The position numbers were made by a program, and so were the translations under genes. From Lachnoclostridium sp. An196 (GTDB taxonomy: Bacteria > Bacillota > Clostridia > Lachnospirales > Lachnospiraceae): DNA of 64,000 nucleotides. The number at the start of each line of letters is the position of its first letter. Position 1 is the stretch's first letter. The stretch spans positions 124,001 through 188,000 of the forward strand of contig NZ_NFJZ01000005.1 of NCBI RefSeq assembly GCF_002160135.1. Reading direction: 5' to 3'. Under the pieces are notes generated by a model. That model was not told the DNA's origin, did no database searches, and saw nothing but the letters and a program-made list of their open reading frames with translations. Below are positions 17,711-25,502 of the stretch, one piece after another.

Positions 17711-17750
17711 ACAAAAACACCGGTTGTTTTTAAACGGCCGGTGTTTTTGT
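17711..17750. terminator. Bidirectional terminator at the left flank of the ICE
   Basis: ACAAAAACACCGG pairs with CCGGTGTTTTTGT across a 14-nt loop, giving T-runs in both directions. It ends the tetR transcript and would stop minus-strand transcripts coming out of the tRNA remnant. Confidence 0.85.
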
Positions 17751-17764
17751 ATCTTTTGCACTAA

Positions 17765-17820
<56 letters not shown>

Positions 17821-18001
17821 GGTTAGATCGGTTACATACCCCTCTAAATCGGGCCAATAGAGCGTTCAATACGCGGGACACCCCACCAAAAGCCGCAAAA
17901 CCATCGGCGTTTTTCTTGAAATTCATTATAGCTGGGGCCAGACCGCATATCAATACTAAATTTGAAAACAAGCTCGATACCGCAATTCCCTTTTCGCATG
18001 G

Positions 18002-18007
18002 TATAAT
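18002..18007 (+). promoter_or_regulatory. Extended -10 promoter near the ICE left end
   Basis: TGGTATAAT gives a perfect -10 (18002-18007) with the TG extension. No good -35 is seen. It would drive the small TnpW-like gene and, in the excised circle, reads away from the joined att site. Confidence 0.55.
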
Positions 18008-18040
18008 TTCCTTGTTCCATAGCGAAAGGGGGTGTTGAGT

Positions 18041-18217
18041 ATGGAGAAAGAATATATAGCTGGTGAGCCGCAAAGATATGAGATCGGCAATCGCGTTTTT
18101 ATCGTGGAGCCCCGTTATGATAAAAACGGTGAAAGTATGTCGGACATCCTGTTAAAGCTGATGATGGCCGATGTCGATGAAAAAATGTGGAACGAAGGCC
18201 ACCGCGAAAAAATCTAA
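18041..18217 (+). CDS. Small transposon-encoded TnpW-like protein
   Basis: 58 residues. The ATG at 18041 follows AGGGGG by about 8 nt. The core (YEIGNRVFIVEPRYDKNGESMSDILLKLMMAD) resembles TnpW-type small proteins of Tn4451-like elements; the assignment is from pattern memory. TnpW has no established function. In the excised circle it would lie next to the recombinase gene across the att junction. Confidence 0.6.
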   Translation: MEKEYIAGEPQRYEIGNRVFIVEPRYDKNGESMSDILLKLMMADVDEKMWNEGHREKI

Positions 18218-18282
18218 TCTAAAATTAAATCCGAGTTGTCAAGCAAGGTATTTATTCTAAAACAATTTCATATTGAGCATTA

Positions 18283-18315
18283 CGCCGCCCGAGTGAGACT
18301 ATGGGCGGCGTTTTC
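18283..18315 (+). terminator. Intrinsic terminator downstream of the TnpW-like gene
   Basis: CGCCGCCC pairs with GGGCGGCG, loop 12 nt, followed by TTTTC. An AAAGGAGGAG sequence with no ATG behind it follows at 18331-18340. Confidence 0.7.
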
Positions 18316-18353
18316 ATACACCACAACTTGAAAGGAGGAGTCCCTTATCTGCT

Positions 18354-18377
18354 GCCAGCCATCGGGCTGGCTTTTTT
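18354..18377 (+). terminator. Leader terminator just upstream of the ParB-like gene
   Basis: GCCAGCC/GGCTGGC stem with a 4-nt loop and a run of six T, ending about 14 nt before the ParB ribosome site. It would stop readthrough into ParB unless antitermination occurs. Confidence 0.75.
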
Positions 18378-18403
18378 CATTTCAAGACAAAGGAGGTTTG
18401 ACA

Positions 18404-19825
18404 TTGGCAGACGATAAAAAGAATATCGGCCCCGAGGCAGAAACGACTGACACGGCCCCCGCGCAGGAGCAGCCTGCTCCCGGCAAGGCCGAGCCCGTTG
18501 TGGCAGATCCCGCCCCGGCTGAAAAGGCAGCTCCCGCAGAAAAGGCGGAGCCCACCGTCCCGGAGGCTCCCAGCCCTGCGGCTCCCGAGCCGCTCAAGCC
18601 CGACAAGGAGGCCAAGCAGACTGCCACCCCGGACAAGAGTGATCCTGCCCCTGCTCCCTCTGGCAAGGTGGTGGATTTCGCCGCCGCCCGTGAGGAGGCC
18701 GGAAAGGACAAGGCCCCGAAGGAAAAGGCTCCCAAGCAGAAAACCACGGAGTCGAAGGACAAAGCAGCGGCCAAGGCCAGCAAGGGCCGCCCGGCAAAGG
18801 CTGACAAGGCGGCCCCCGACAAGGCCAAGCCGCCCACGCGAGACAAAATGTCCCAAAGTAAGGCTGCCCCGGAAAATGCTGCACCCAATCCGCAGGAGGC
18901 TCCCGCCCCTGCCGCGCCGGAGCAGCCCGCCGCGCCCCGTGACGCTACCCGCGCAGAAAAAGAGGAAATTGTCTACCTCAATCTGTCCGAGCTGCGCCCG
19001 TTCAAAAACCATCCCTTTGGTGTCCGTGACGATGCCGAGATGCAGGGCCTTGTGGAGTCCGTCCGGGCAAGTGGTGTAAACCAGCCCGCGCTGGTGCGCC
19101 CCACCGAGGATGGCGGGTATGAGATCATCGCGGGCCACCGCCGCCAGAGGGCAAGCGAGCTGGCCGGGTTTGTGAATATGCCCTGTATTGTCCGTAACAT
19201 GACCGATGACGAGGCCATCCTCGCTATGACGGATGACAACCTGCGCCACCGCGAAAAGATTTTGCCCACGGAAAAGGCACAGTCTTTGAAAATGCAGGTG
19301 GAGGCCATCAAGCACCAAGGCGCTCGTCCCGGTGAGGACGCACAGGAGGCGGGTAAACGCTCCACGCAGATCGTGGGTGATCGCAACGGCATGAACTACA
19401 AACAGGTACAGCGGTATATCCGCTTGACCGAGCTGGTGCCGGATTTGCAGAAAATGCTGGACGAAAAAAAGCTGGCATTTACCCCCGCCGTGGAGATTTC
19501 CTTTATCCGGCCCAAACATCAGAAGTATATCGCCGTGTCCATTGAGGGCCAGCAGTCCTCTCCGTCCCTATCCCAAGCCCAGCGGCTCCGCAAGCTGGAT
19601 CAAGAGGGCAAGCTGAACGGCGATGTGATCGACGGCATTTTGATGGAAGAAAAGAAGGAGGTTGATAAGGTGATTATCAATAGCGCGGAACTGGAAAAGT
19701 ATTTCGGCAAGGACAAGTCCCCCCGTCAGATGAAGGATCAGATCATGGCCCTGCTGGATGACTGGAAGGCCAAGCAGCCCCCCGAGCTGGGCAAGCCCGA
19801 AAAGAAAACGGATAAGAGCCTGTAA
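18404..19825 (+). CDS. ParB/Spo0J/KorB-family DNA-binding protein of the ICE
   Basis: About 473 residues. The start is a TTG at 18404, 7 nt after AGGAGG; no ATG fits. The first ~180 residues are low complexity (Ala/Pro/Lys). A ParB nuclease-like (CTPase) domain follows (LSELRPFKNHPF near 190, IIAGHRRQRASELAG near 245), then the DNA-binding helical region (YKQVQRYIRLTELVPDLQKML). No ParA partner is seen in the element. Such proteins bind palindromic centromere or operator sites, and this element carries at least 14 copies of one palindrome, one of them inside this gene (18840-18854). A role as KorB-like global regulator or partition protein is inference. Confidence 0.85.
   Translation: MADDKKNIGPEAETTDTAPAQEQPAPGKAEPVVADPAPAEKAAPAEKAEPTVPEAPSPAAPEPLKPDKEAKQTATPDKSDPAPAPSGKVVDFAAAREEAGKDKAPKEKAPKQKTTESKDKAAAKASKGRPAKADKAAPDKAKPPTRDKMSQSKAAPENAAPNPQEAPAPAAPEQPAAPRDATRAEKEEIVYLNLSELRPFKNHPFGVRDDAEMQGLVESVRASGVNQPALVRPTEDGGYEIIAGHRRQRASELAGFVNMPCIVRNMTDDEAILAMTDDNLRHREKILPTEKAQSLKMQVEAIKHQGARPGEDAQEAGKRSTQIVGDRNGMNYKQVQRYIRLTELVPDLQKMLDEKKLAFTPAVEISFIRPKHQKYIAVSIEGQQSSPSLSQAQRLRKLDQEGKLNGDVIDGILMEEKKEVDKVIINSAELEKYFGKDKSPRQMKDQIMALLDDWKAKQPPELGKPEKKTDKSL
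18840..18854. repeat. ICE palindrome copy 1 (GAGACAAAATGTCCC)
   Basis: Lies inside the ParB-like gene. One base off the family consensus GGGACAANTTGTCCC in the left arm; followed by AAAGTA as in several other copies. Confidence 0.75.
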
Positions 19826-19856
19826 CCTCGAGACAATTTGTCCCGAGGTTTTTTCA
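19826..19856 (+). terminator. Terminator of the ParB-like gene built from palindrome copy 2
   Basis: The palindrome GAGACAATTTGTCCC (19830-19844), extended by CCTC/GAGG flanks, is followed by six T. It begins right after the stop codon and ends about 5 nt before the next ribosome site. Here a member of the palindrome family doubles as an intrinsic terminator. Confidence 0.75.
19830..19844. repeat. ICE palindrome copy 2 (GAGACAATTTGTCCC)
   Basis: Immediately downstream of the ParB-like stop codon; flanks CCTC and GAGG extend the dyad to 23 bp. Confidence 0.85.
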
Positions 19857-19875
19857 TTGAATGGAGGTTTTAACA

Positions 19876-20217
19876 ATGAAACGACCCCTCGCATATATCA
19901 CCGCTGCGTGGTGCGGCAGCGATGCCGAAAACGCAAAACAGGCGGCGCAGTATTGCCGCAGCGTGTATGAGGCGGGCTTTTCGCCCATCTGCCCCACGCT
20001 GTTCCATCCCCTGTTCCTCAATGATGCCATTCCCGAGGAGCATAAAAGCGGGATCGACATGGCCCGTAATCTGCTCAAACGCTCTCATGTGCTGGTGGTG
20101 TGCGGCCATACCGTCACCGAGGCTATGAAGAACGATATTGCTGTTGCCCAGCGGCTGGGTATCACGGCAACCACGCTGGAGGGCATCTTGACGGTCAAGG
20201 GACAGGGCCGCCGCTGA
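19876..20217 (+). CDS. DUF4406/DUF7768-like small protein (nucleoside deoxyribosyltransferase fold)
   Basis: 113 residues. ATG at 19876, 8 nt after ATGGAGG. The pattern AYITAAWCGSDAENAKQAAQYCRSVYEAGFSPICPTLFHP, then HVLVVCGHTVTEAMKNDIAVAQRLGI, matches Rossmann-like proteins related to nucleoside 2-deoxyribosyltransferases that are common on ICEs and phages. The activity is unknown. The stop is 1 nt before the ardA start, so the two are probably coupled. Confidence 0.6.
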   Translation: MKRPLAYITAAWCGSDAENAKQAAQYCRSVYEAGFSPICPTLFHPLFLNDAIPEEHKSGIDMARNLLKRSHVLVVCGHTVTEAMKNDIAVAQRLGITATTLEGILTVKGQGRR

Positions 20218-20218
20218 T

Positions 20219-20932
20219 ATGGCGGCCCTGCTGGAAGCCTACATTACCAACCTCGGCAAATATGCCGAGGGGCAGCTTGTGGGCGAAACGCTGAAATTTC
20301 CCACCACGGCGGAGGAGGTACAGTCCCTCTTAAAGCGCATCGGCGTGGACGGCATACGGTATGAGGAGATTTTCATAACCAGCTTTGACGGCGATGTACT
20401 GGGGCTGCATGAGCACTTGGGCGAATATGAAAGCATTGACGAGCTCAACTATCTGGCCGCGCTGCTGTCGGAAATGGATCAGAGCGATATAGAAAAGTTT
20501 GAGGCGGTCATAGACGCTGGCGAATACACAGGTAGCGTAAAAGACTTAATCAACCTCACGCAAAATCTGGATTGCTTTGAGTTCTATTCCGGTGTCCGTA
20601 GTGACGAGGAGCTGGGCCGTATGTATGTGCTGGAGTTCGGCGGTGTGGAAGTCCCGGAACACCTCATTGATTATATCGACTATGAGGCATACGGGCGGGA
20701 TGTGCGGATCAATGACGGCGGCCACTATGCCCCCGGTGGATATGTGGCCGACAACCGCAGCAGCTTTATAGAGCACTACACGGGCCGGGATGACATTCCC
20801 GACGAGCACCGCGTTTTCTCCATGCCCAAGCTGTCCATCCGGGAGCAGATGTCAGCTTTCAAGGAAATTATAGACCGTTCCTCGCTGGAGGGGGAACGGA
20901 AACGGCCCACGCTGGGCCATACGGAACGATAA
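20219..20932 (+). CDS. ardA: Antirestriction protein ArdA
   Basis: 237 residues. ArdA is an acidic DNA-mimic that inhibits type I restriction enzymes during conjugative entry. The protein is rich in Asp/Glu, with an N-terminal domain like ArdA domain 1 (EAYITNLGKYAEGQLVGETLKFPTT), and ...LNYLAALLSEMD and LINLTQNLDCFEFY typical of the second and third domains. The start lies 1 nt beyond the preceding stop with no clear ribosome site, suggesting coupling. It is an early-entry function, in keeping with its place near the leading genes and the two methyltransferases of the element. Confidence 0.85.
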   Translation: MAALLEAYITNLGKYAEGQLVGETLKFPTTAEEVQSLLKRIGVDGIRYEEIFITSFDGDVLGLHEHLGEYESIDELNYLAALLSEMDQSDIEKFEAVIDAGEYTGSVKDLINLTQNLDCFEFYSGVRSDEELGRMYVLEFGGVEVPEHLIDYIDYEAYGRDVRINDGGHYAPGGYVADNRSSFIEHYTGRDDIPDEHRVFSMPKLSIREQMSAFKEIIDRSSLEGERKRPTLGHTER

Positions 20933-20941
20933 CCCCACCTT

Positions 20942-20956
20942 GGGACAACTTGTCCC
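20942..20956. repeat. ICE palindrome copy 3 (GGGACAACTTGTCCC)
   Basis: Between ardA and the PcfB-like gene; extended dyad 20938-20960. It lies just upstream of the AAAGGAGG site of the next gene. Confidence 0.9.
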
Positions 20957-20980
20957 GAGGTGAGAAAGGAGGCGGCATAG

Positions 20981-21460
20981 CTGATAGAAGAAGATATTTC
21001 CCGGCGTACTGTTGCAGTTTCCGTCCGGGCCAGTAAGCTGACGGCGCGGAGCCTTGCCTATGTGGTGGCCGCTGTGGGGCGCAAAATCGCCAAAGAACAC
21101 CGCGCCCGGCAGATCCCTCACGGCAAACAGACGGTCAAGCAACTTATGCGGCATGGCGTGTCTACCAACAGTCTGGAGCTGTCCGGCGATACCAAAAGTT
21201 TTGACCGGGTGGCCCGGAAGTGGAATGTGGATTATGCCTTTTACAAGACAGGCCCGGACAAATACCTGTTGTTTTTCAAGGCGGGACAGGCTGATGCCAT
21301 GACCGCCTGTTTCTCGGAGTATTCCAAAAAGGTGCTGAACAAGTCCAAGTCCAGGCGCATCCCCATCCGGGATCAGATCAAGCGGGCCGGAGATCAGCTC
21401 ACCCGTGAAAAGCCCAAACAGCGGGAGCGTGTGAAGGAGGCGGCGCATGAAAACAGATAA
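20981..21460 (+). CDS. PcfB/DUF3801-family conjugation protein, apparent CTG start
   Basis: About 159 residues if translation starts at the CTG at 20981. An in-frame TAG lies directly before it, AAAGGAGG (20965-20972) is 8 nt upstream, and the conserved N-terminus (RRTVAVSVRASKLTARSLAYVVAA) lies before the first GTG at 21062. PcfB-type proteins link the relaxosome to the coupling protein. The 3' end overlaps the VirD4 gene by 14 nt, which supports this role. A CTG start is rare in bacteria. Confidence 0.8.
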   Translation: MIEEDISRRTVAVSVRASKLTARSLAYVVAAVGRKIAKEHRARQIPHGKQTVKQLMRHGVSTNSLELSGDTKSFDRVARKWNVDYAFYKTGPDKYLLFFKAGQADAMTACFSEYSKKVLNKSKSRRIPIRDQIKRAGDQLTREKPKQRERVKEAAHENR

Positions 21461-23279
21461 GCTCCGAAAATTCCTCATTCCCAATATCCCGTATGTGTTC
21501 ATCGGCTGGGCGTTCCTCAAATTGAGTACGGCCTATCGGCTGGCCGCTGGTGCGGGTTTCCTAACAAAAGTGATGGGGATCGGCCAGACTATCGGCCCGG
21601 CCTTTGCCGATTTCGCGCCGGGGCTAAACCCTGTTGACTGGCTGGTTGGTATCGTGGGAGCCGTGGCGTTCCGTCTGTTCATCCACATGAAAAGTAAAAA
21701 AGCCAAGAAGTTCCGGCGTGACGAGGAGTACGGCTCGGCCCGGTGGGGAAACGAAAAGGACATCAAGCCCTTTGTCGATCCCAAGTTTGAAAACAATGTC
21801 ATTCTGACCGGGACGGAGTTTCTCACCATGAACACCCGGCCCAAGATCCCGGCCAACGCCCGAAACCTCAATACCTGTGTCATCGGATCGTCCGGCTCGG
21901 GCAAAACCCGCTTTTGGCTCACGCCCCAGCTTTTACAGGCCCATTCCTCTTTCGTGGTGGTAGACCCGAAGGGCGGCGTCCTGTCCCAAGTGGGCAGCTT
22001 TCTCCAAAAGCGGGGGTACAAAATCAAGGTATTCAACAGCATCGACTTCTCCAAGTCCATGCACTATAACCCGCTGGCGTATATCAAGAACGAGTCCGAC
22101 ATCCTAAAGTTCGTCAATGCCCTTATTTCCAACACCAAGGGCGAGGGCAAAGAGGGCGATCCGTTCTGGACGAAGGCCGAAACGCTCCTATACTGCGCCC
22201 TGCTGGGCTATATCATTTTCGAGGGCGCGGAGGAAGATCGCAATATGAATACGCTGGTGGACATGATCTCCGGCATGGAGGTCAAGGAGGATGACGAGGA
22301 CTTTATGAACGCGGTGGACTATATGTTTGCCGGGTTGGAAAAGCGAAAGCCGGATTGCTTTGCTGTGAAGCAGTACAAAAAGTACAAGTTAAGCAGCGGC
22401 AAGACGGCCAAAAGCATTTTGATTTCCTGCGGTGCTCGTCTGGCTCCCTTTGACATCCCCCAGCTCCGGGAGATTATGAGCTACGATGAACTGGAACTTG
22501 ACCGTATGGGTGACAGACGGACGGCAACATTTTTCTGCATCAGCGATACGGACAGCACCTACAATTTTTTGGTCGCTCTCGCTTTTTCGCAGATGTTCAA
22601 TCTCCTGTGTGAACGGGCCGACAATGTGCATGGGGGCCGCTTGCCCCATCATGTGCGCGTCCTGTGGGACGAGGCGGCCAATACGGGCCAAGTGCCGGGG
22701 CTGGAAAAGCTGGTGGCCGTCATTCGTTCCCGCGAGGTGAGCCTTGTACTGCTCTATCAGCAGCTTGCTCAATGCAAGGCCATTTACGATAAAAATGCGG
22801 AAACGATCCTCGGCAACATGGACAGCGTGATATTCCTCGGTGGCCGCGAGGCCAGCACTATCAAGGAAATATCGGAAAACTGGCTGGGCAAGTCCACGAT
22901 CTCCATGCAGACGGATGGCCGCACACGGGGCCAGTCCGAAAGTTACAGCCAAAACATCCAGCGGCTGGGCCGGGAGCTGATGACCCCCAGCGAGCTTGCC
23001 ACAATGCCCGGTGATCGGTGCATCTTGCAGCTCCGGGGCCTGCCCCCGTTCTATTCCCGCAAATACGATCTGAAGCAACACCCCAACTACAAGTTTACGG
23101 CTGAGGCCGACAAGAAAAACGCCTTTAACCTCGACAGGCTGATAAACCGCCGCAGGCGGCCCGGCCCCAACGAGGCTTGTGAGGTGTACGAAGTGGATGT
23201 GCCCGCCGAGGCGCTCACAGAAGAGGACGAGGACATCCTCAACTATGACGACCTCGACGATCCAGACGCTTTTGTATAA
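21447..23279 (+). CDS. VirD4/TraG-family type IV coupling protein
   Basis: 610 residues. Two N-terminal membrane helices (about 12-35 and 60-80), Walker A GSSGSGKT (147-154) and Walker B with LWDEAANTGQVPGL (about 405-418), then RLGRELMTPSELATMPGDRCILQLRGLPPF typical of the family. It couples the relaxase-DNA complex to the secretion channel at the membrane by ATP hydrolysis. Good GAAGGAGG site and overlap with the PcfB-like gene. The acidic C-terminus (EEDEDILNYDDLDDPD) may bind a partner. Confidence 0.95.
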   Translation: MKTDKLRKFLIPNIPYVFIGWAFLKLSTAYRLAAGAGFLTKVMGIGQTIGPAFADFAPGLNPVDWLVGIVGAVAFRLFIHMKSKKAKKFRRDEEYGSARWGNEKDIKPFVDPKFENNVILTGTEFLTMNTRPKIPANARNLNTCVIGSSGSGKTRFWLTPQLLQAHSSFVVVDPKGGVLSQVGSFLQKRGYKIKVFNSIDFSKSMHYNPLAYIKNESDILKFVNALISNTKGEGKEGDPFWTKAETLLYCALLGYIIFEGAEEDRNMNTLVDMISGMEVKEDDEDFMNAVDYMFAGLEKRKPDCFAVKQYKKYKLSSGKTAKSILISCGARLAPFDIPQLREIMSYDELELDRMGDRRTATFFCISDTDSTYNFLVALAFSQMFNLLCERADNVHGGRLPHHVRVLWDEAANTGQVPGLEKLVAVIRSREVSLVLLYQQLAQCKAIYDKNAETILGNMDSVIFLGGREASTIKEISENWLGKSTISMQTDGRTRGQSESYSQNIQRLGRELMTPSELATMPGDRCILQLRGLPPFYSRKYDLKQHPNYKFTAEADKKNAFNLDRLINRRRRPGPNEACEVYEVDVPAEALTEEDEDILNYDDLDDPDAFV

Positions 23280-23294
23280 AACCTTGGGCTTTTA

Positions 23295-23410
23295 GGGTTC
23301 CCGCAAAATCAGCGATTTTGTGGGAAGAGGAGGCGCAACGGAGCGTGCGGAGTTTGGGACATTTTGTCCCAAAGTAGCAAAGCGAAGTTTGTGCCGACGA
23401 GTCCCGAGGT
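23295..23410 (+). repeat. 115-bp structured module, copy A
   Basis: Intergenic copy of a module also found at 24612-24730 (about 85% identical by eye). It holds a hairpin (AAAATC/GATTTT inside CCGC/GTGGG), the stretch AGAGGAGGCGCAACGGAGCG, a palindrome copy and AGTTTGTGCCGACGAGTCCC. Hairpin differences between the two copies are compensated on the other arm. Confidence 0.8.
23356..23370. repeat. ICE palindrome copy 4 (GGGACATTTTGTCCC)
   Basis: Inside module A between the VirD4 and Maff2 genes; dyad extends to TTT/AAA on the flanks (23353-23373). Confidence 0.9.
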
Positions 23411-23419
23411 ACGGACGCT

Positions 23420-23446
23420 GCCGCCCTACACGGGGCGGCTTTTTTC
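23420..23446 (+). terminator. Leader terminator upstream of the Maff2 gene
   Basis: GCCGCCC/GGGCGGC stem, 6-nt loop and six T, 36 nt before the ATG of the pilin-like gene. It would isolate VirD4 from the secretion-channel genes. Confidence 0.8.
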
Positions 23447-23481
23447 ATGGCCGGGTATAGCCCGGAGAAAAGGAGTAATAT

Positions 23482-23694
23482 ATGCAGTTTTTCGCTTCTG
23501 CCATCAACACTTTGCAGACCCTCGTTATTGCCCTCGGCGCTGGCCTTGGCGTGTGGGGCGTTGTCAACCTGCTGGAGGGCTACGGCTCCGATAACCCCGG
23601 CGCGAAGAGCCAGGGTATGAAGCAGCTCATGGCTGGCGGCGGCATCATCGTGCTCGGCACCACTCTGATCCCCCTGCTGTCCTCCCTGTTTTAA
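23482..23694 (+). CDS. Maff2-family small membrane protein (VirB2 pilin-like)
   Basis: 70 residues, almost entirely two hydrophobic helices (about 10-30 and 48-69) joined by a loop with GYGSDNPGAKSQGMKQLMAGGG. This matches the Maff2 family found at this position in CTn/Tn1549-type ICEs. The layout is pilin-like, and the gene precedes the VirB6-like gene. The pilin role is inferred from size, topology and position. Confidence 0.85.
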   Translation: MQFFASAINTLQTLVIALGAGLGVWGVVNLLEGYGSDNPGAKSQGMKQLMAGGGIIVLGTTLIPLLSSLF

Positions 23695-23705
23695 GGGTTT
23701 AGCTT

Positions 23706-24572
23706 ATGGGATTTCTCACCGACTGGCTTACAGACTGGATAAAAGGGCTGCTGATTGAGGGTATCATGGGCAACCTCACGGGCCTTTTTGATACGGTCAA
23801 TACCCGTGTCGGAGAGATTGCGGTGCAAGTAGGGACGACCCCGGCGGCTTGGAACGCCGGGGTCTTTTCCCTCATACGGCAGCTTTCTGAAACGGTGATA
23901 CTGCCGATTGCCGGTCTGATTTTAACCTTTGTTGCCACCTATGAGCTGATCCAGCTCATTATCGAAAAGAACAACCTACACGATCTGGACTACTGGATTT
24001 TCTTCAAGTGGATTTTCAAAACGGCGGCGGCTATTCTCATTCTCTCCAATACATTCAATATCGTCATGGCGGTATTTGATATGTCCCAGAGCGTGATTGC
24101 CAACGCCGCAGGGCTGGTGCGCGGCTCCACCGACATCAGCGCGTCCATGCTGGATAATCTGGAGGCTACCTTGGAGGCGATGGAAGTCGGCCCCCTGCTG
24201 GGTCTGTGGCTCCAGTCGTTCCTCATTCACATTACCATGCTTGCGCTGAACATTATTATTTTCGTCATCGTCTATGGGCGCATGATTGAAATATATCTGC
24301 TCACCAGCTTGGCCCCCATACCCGTGGCTACGCTCTCCAACCGTGAAATTGGCAGTATGGGCCAGAACTATATCAAGTCCCTGTTTGCTGTCGGTTTCCA
24401 AGGTCTGCTGATCCTTGTGTGCGTGGCCATCTATGCGGTGCTGGTACAGGGTATTGCCACTAGCGGCGATCCCATCGGGGCGATCTGGAGCTGCATCGGC
24501 TATACGGTGCTGCTGTGCTTCACCCTGTTCAAAACTGGCTCGGTGGCAAAGAGCATATTCGGCGCGCATTAA
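23706..24572 (+). CDS. VirB6/TrbL-like polytopic conjugation channel protein
   Basis: 288 residues with six or so membrane helices (for example TVILPIAGLILTFVATYELI, ITMLALNIIIFVIVYGRMIE and a C-terminal pair), preceded by an amphipathic N-terminus. Size and position (Maff2, this gene, then PrgI and VirB4) fit the inner-membrane VirB6-like channel component of Gram-positive type IV secretion systems. It starts 11 nt after the Maff2 stop. Confidence 0.85.
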   Translation: MGFLTDWLTDWIKGLLIEGIMGNLTGLFDTVNTRVGEIAVQVGTTPAAWNAGVFSLIRQLSETVILPIAGLILTFVATYELIQLIIEKNNLHDLDYWIFFKWIFKTAAAILILSNTFNIVMAVFDMSQSVIANAAGLVRGSTDISASMLDNLEATLEAMEVGPLLGLWLQSFLIHITMLALNIIIFVIVYGRMIEIYLLTSLAPIPVATLSNREIGSMGQNYIKSLFAVGFQGLLILVCVAIYAVLVQGIATSGDPIGAIWSCIGYTVLLCFTLFKTGSVAKSIFGAH

Positions 24573-24586
24573 GAAAGGACAACGCC

Positions 24587-25498
24587 ATGAACAAAACCAC
24601 TTTGGAAAACAAGGGGTACCCCGCAAAGTCGGCAGACTTTGTGGGGAGAGGAGGCGCAACGGAGCGGGCGGATTTCGGGACAAATTGTCCCGAAGTAGCA
24701 GAGCGGAGTTTGTGCCGACGAGTCCCAAAGGCCCCGGATGGCCGGGTGTTGGAGCCCAGCGGCCTGTTCCTTATGGACGGGATCGAGGGCTTGCGCTCCT
24801 TGCCCCGTCATTCGGTGGATATGCTTTTGACCGATCCCCCATACGGCACGACCCGGAACTATTGGGATGTGCCGCTGCCGCTGATCGAGTTTTGGGAGGC
24901 GGTGCGCTGGGCGGTCAAGCCGGACGGCGCGGTGCTGCTGTTTTCCCAATGCCCCTATGATAAGGTGCTGGGGGCATCCAACCTTGCCATGCTCCGCTAT
25001 GAGTGGATATGGTACAAAGAGCGCGGAACAGGCTTTCTCAATGCCAACCGCGCCCCGCTGAAAAAGTCCGAGAACATTTTGGTGTTCTACCAAAAGCCCC
25101 CGGTATATAATCCGCAGTTCACCTATGGGGAGCCGTACCGCAAAACCCATGCCCGAAGCGGGAGCAGTCCCAACTATGGCAAGTTTGAACGGGTCGGCAC
25201 CGAGTCCAGCGATGGGCGACGCTATCCCAGCAACGTCCTTTTTGTGCCTACGGTGTCGCACACGATCCACCCCACACAAAAGCCTGTGGAGCTGTGCGAG
25301 TACCTCATTCAGACCTATACCAACGAGGGCGAGGTGGTGGCTGACATCTGCGCCGGCTCCGGCACAACTGCCGTTGCCGCGCTGAACACAGGCCGCCGCT
25401 TCATCTGCTTTGAAAATGCCCCCGTGTTCTACGGCCCCGCCGTGGAACGCATTGAACAGGCGCGGCTGGCCGTGGCCGGGGGCGGGAAAGGAGTGTGA
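24587..25498 (+). CDS. DNA N-methyltransferase (DPPY class) with an in-frame inserted module
   Basis: 303 residues. AAGAAAGGA 5-8 nt upstream supports the ATG at 24587. The catalytic motif DPPYGTTRNYWD is near residue 83 and the AdoMet motif (DICAGSGTTAVAALNTGRRFICFE) lies near the C-terminus, the permuted order of N4-cytosine/N6-adenine enzymes. Residues ~9-48 are encoded by the 115-bp structured module including palindrome copy 5, so the N-terminus is probably an insertion without catalytic role. The enzyme likely protects transferred DNA from restriction. Its stop overlaps the region of the next ribosome site. Confidence 0.85.
   Translation: MNKTTLENKGYPAKSADFVGRGGATERADFGTNCPEVAERSLCRRVPKAPDGRVLEPSGLFLMDGIEGLRSLPRHSVDMLLTDPPYGTTRNYWDVPLPLIEFWEAVRWAVKPDGAVLLFSQCPYDKVLGASNLAMLRYEWIWYKERGTGFLNANRAPLKKSENILVFYQKPPVYNPQFTYGEPYRKTHARSGSSPNYGKFERVGTESSDGRRYPSNVLFVPTVSHTIHPTQKPVELCEYLIQTYTNEGEVVADICAGSGTTAVAALNTGRRFICFENAPVFYGPAVERIEQARLAVAGGGKGV
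24612..24730 (+). repeat. 115-bp structured module, copy B, inside the methyltransferase reading frame
   Basis: Same parts in the same order as copy A at 23295-23410. The hairpin here is AAAGTC/GACTTT inside CCCCGC/GTGGGG, and the palindrome flanks are TTC/GAA where copy A has TTT/AAA: paired changes that keep the stems. Confidence 0.8.
24677..24691. repeat. ICE palindrome copy 5 (GGGACAAATTGTCCC)
   Basis: Translated as part of the methyltransferase N-terminus (FGTNCPE). Extended dyad 24674-24694. Confidence 0.9.
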
Positions 25499-25502
25499 CA
25501 AT

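Noticed and set aside
17821-17845. Sequence beyond attL as a tRNA 5' half
   Set aside because: GGGGTATGTAACCGATCTAACC loosely resembles an acceptor and D-arm, but the D-stem cannot pair; taken as ICE end sequence.
18377-19519. Long minus-strand frame opposite the ParB-like gene (380 codons)
   Set aside because: GC-rich DNA with low-complexity Ala/Pro/Lys coding on the plus strand gives open antisense frames. Composition is Gly/Leu/Arg-rich with no domain, and the ParB reading frame is clear.
23398-23412. ACGAGTCCCGAGG (and its match at 24719) as extra palindrome copies
   Set aside because: Only the right half of the motif is present; treated as part of the 115-bp module.
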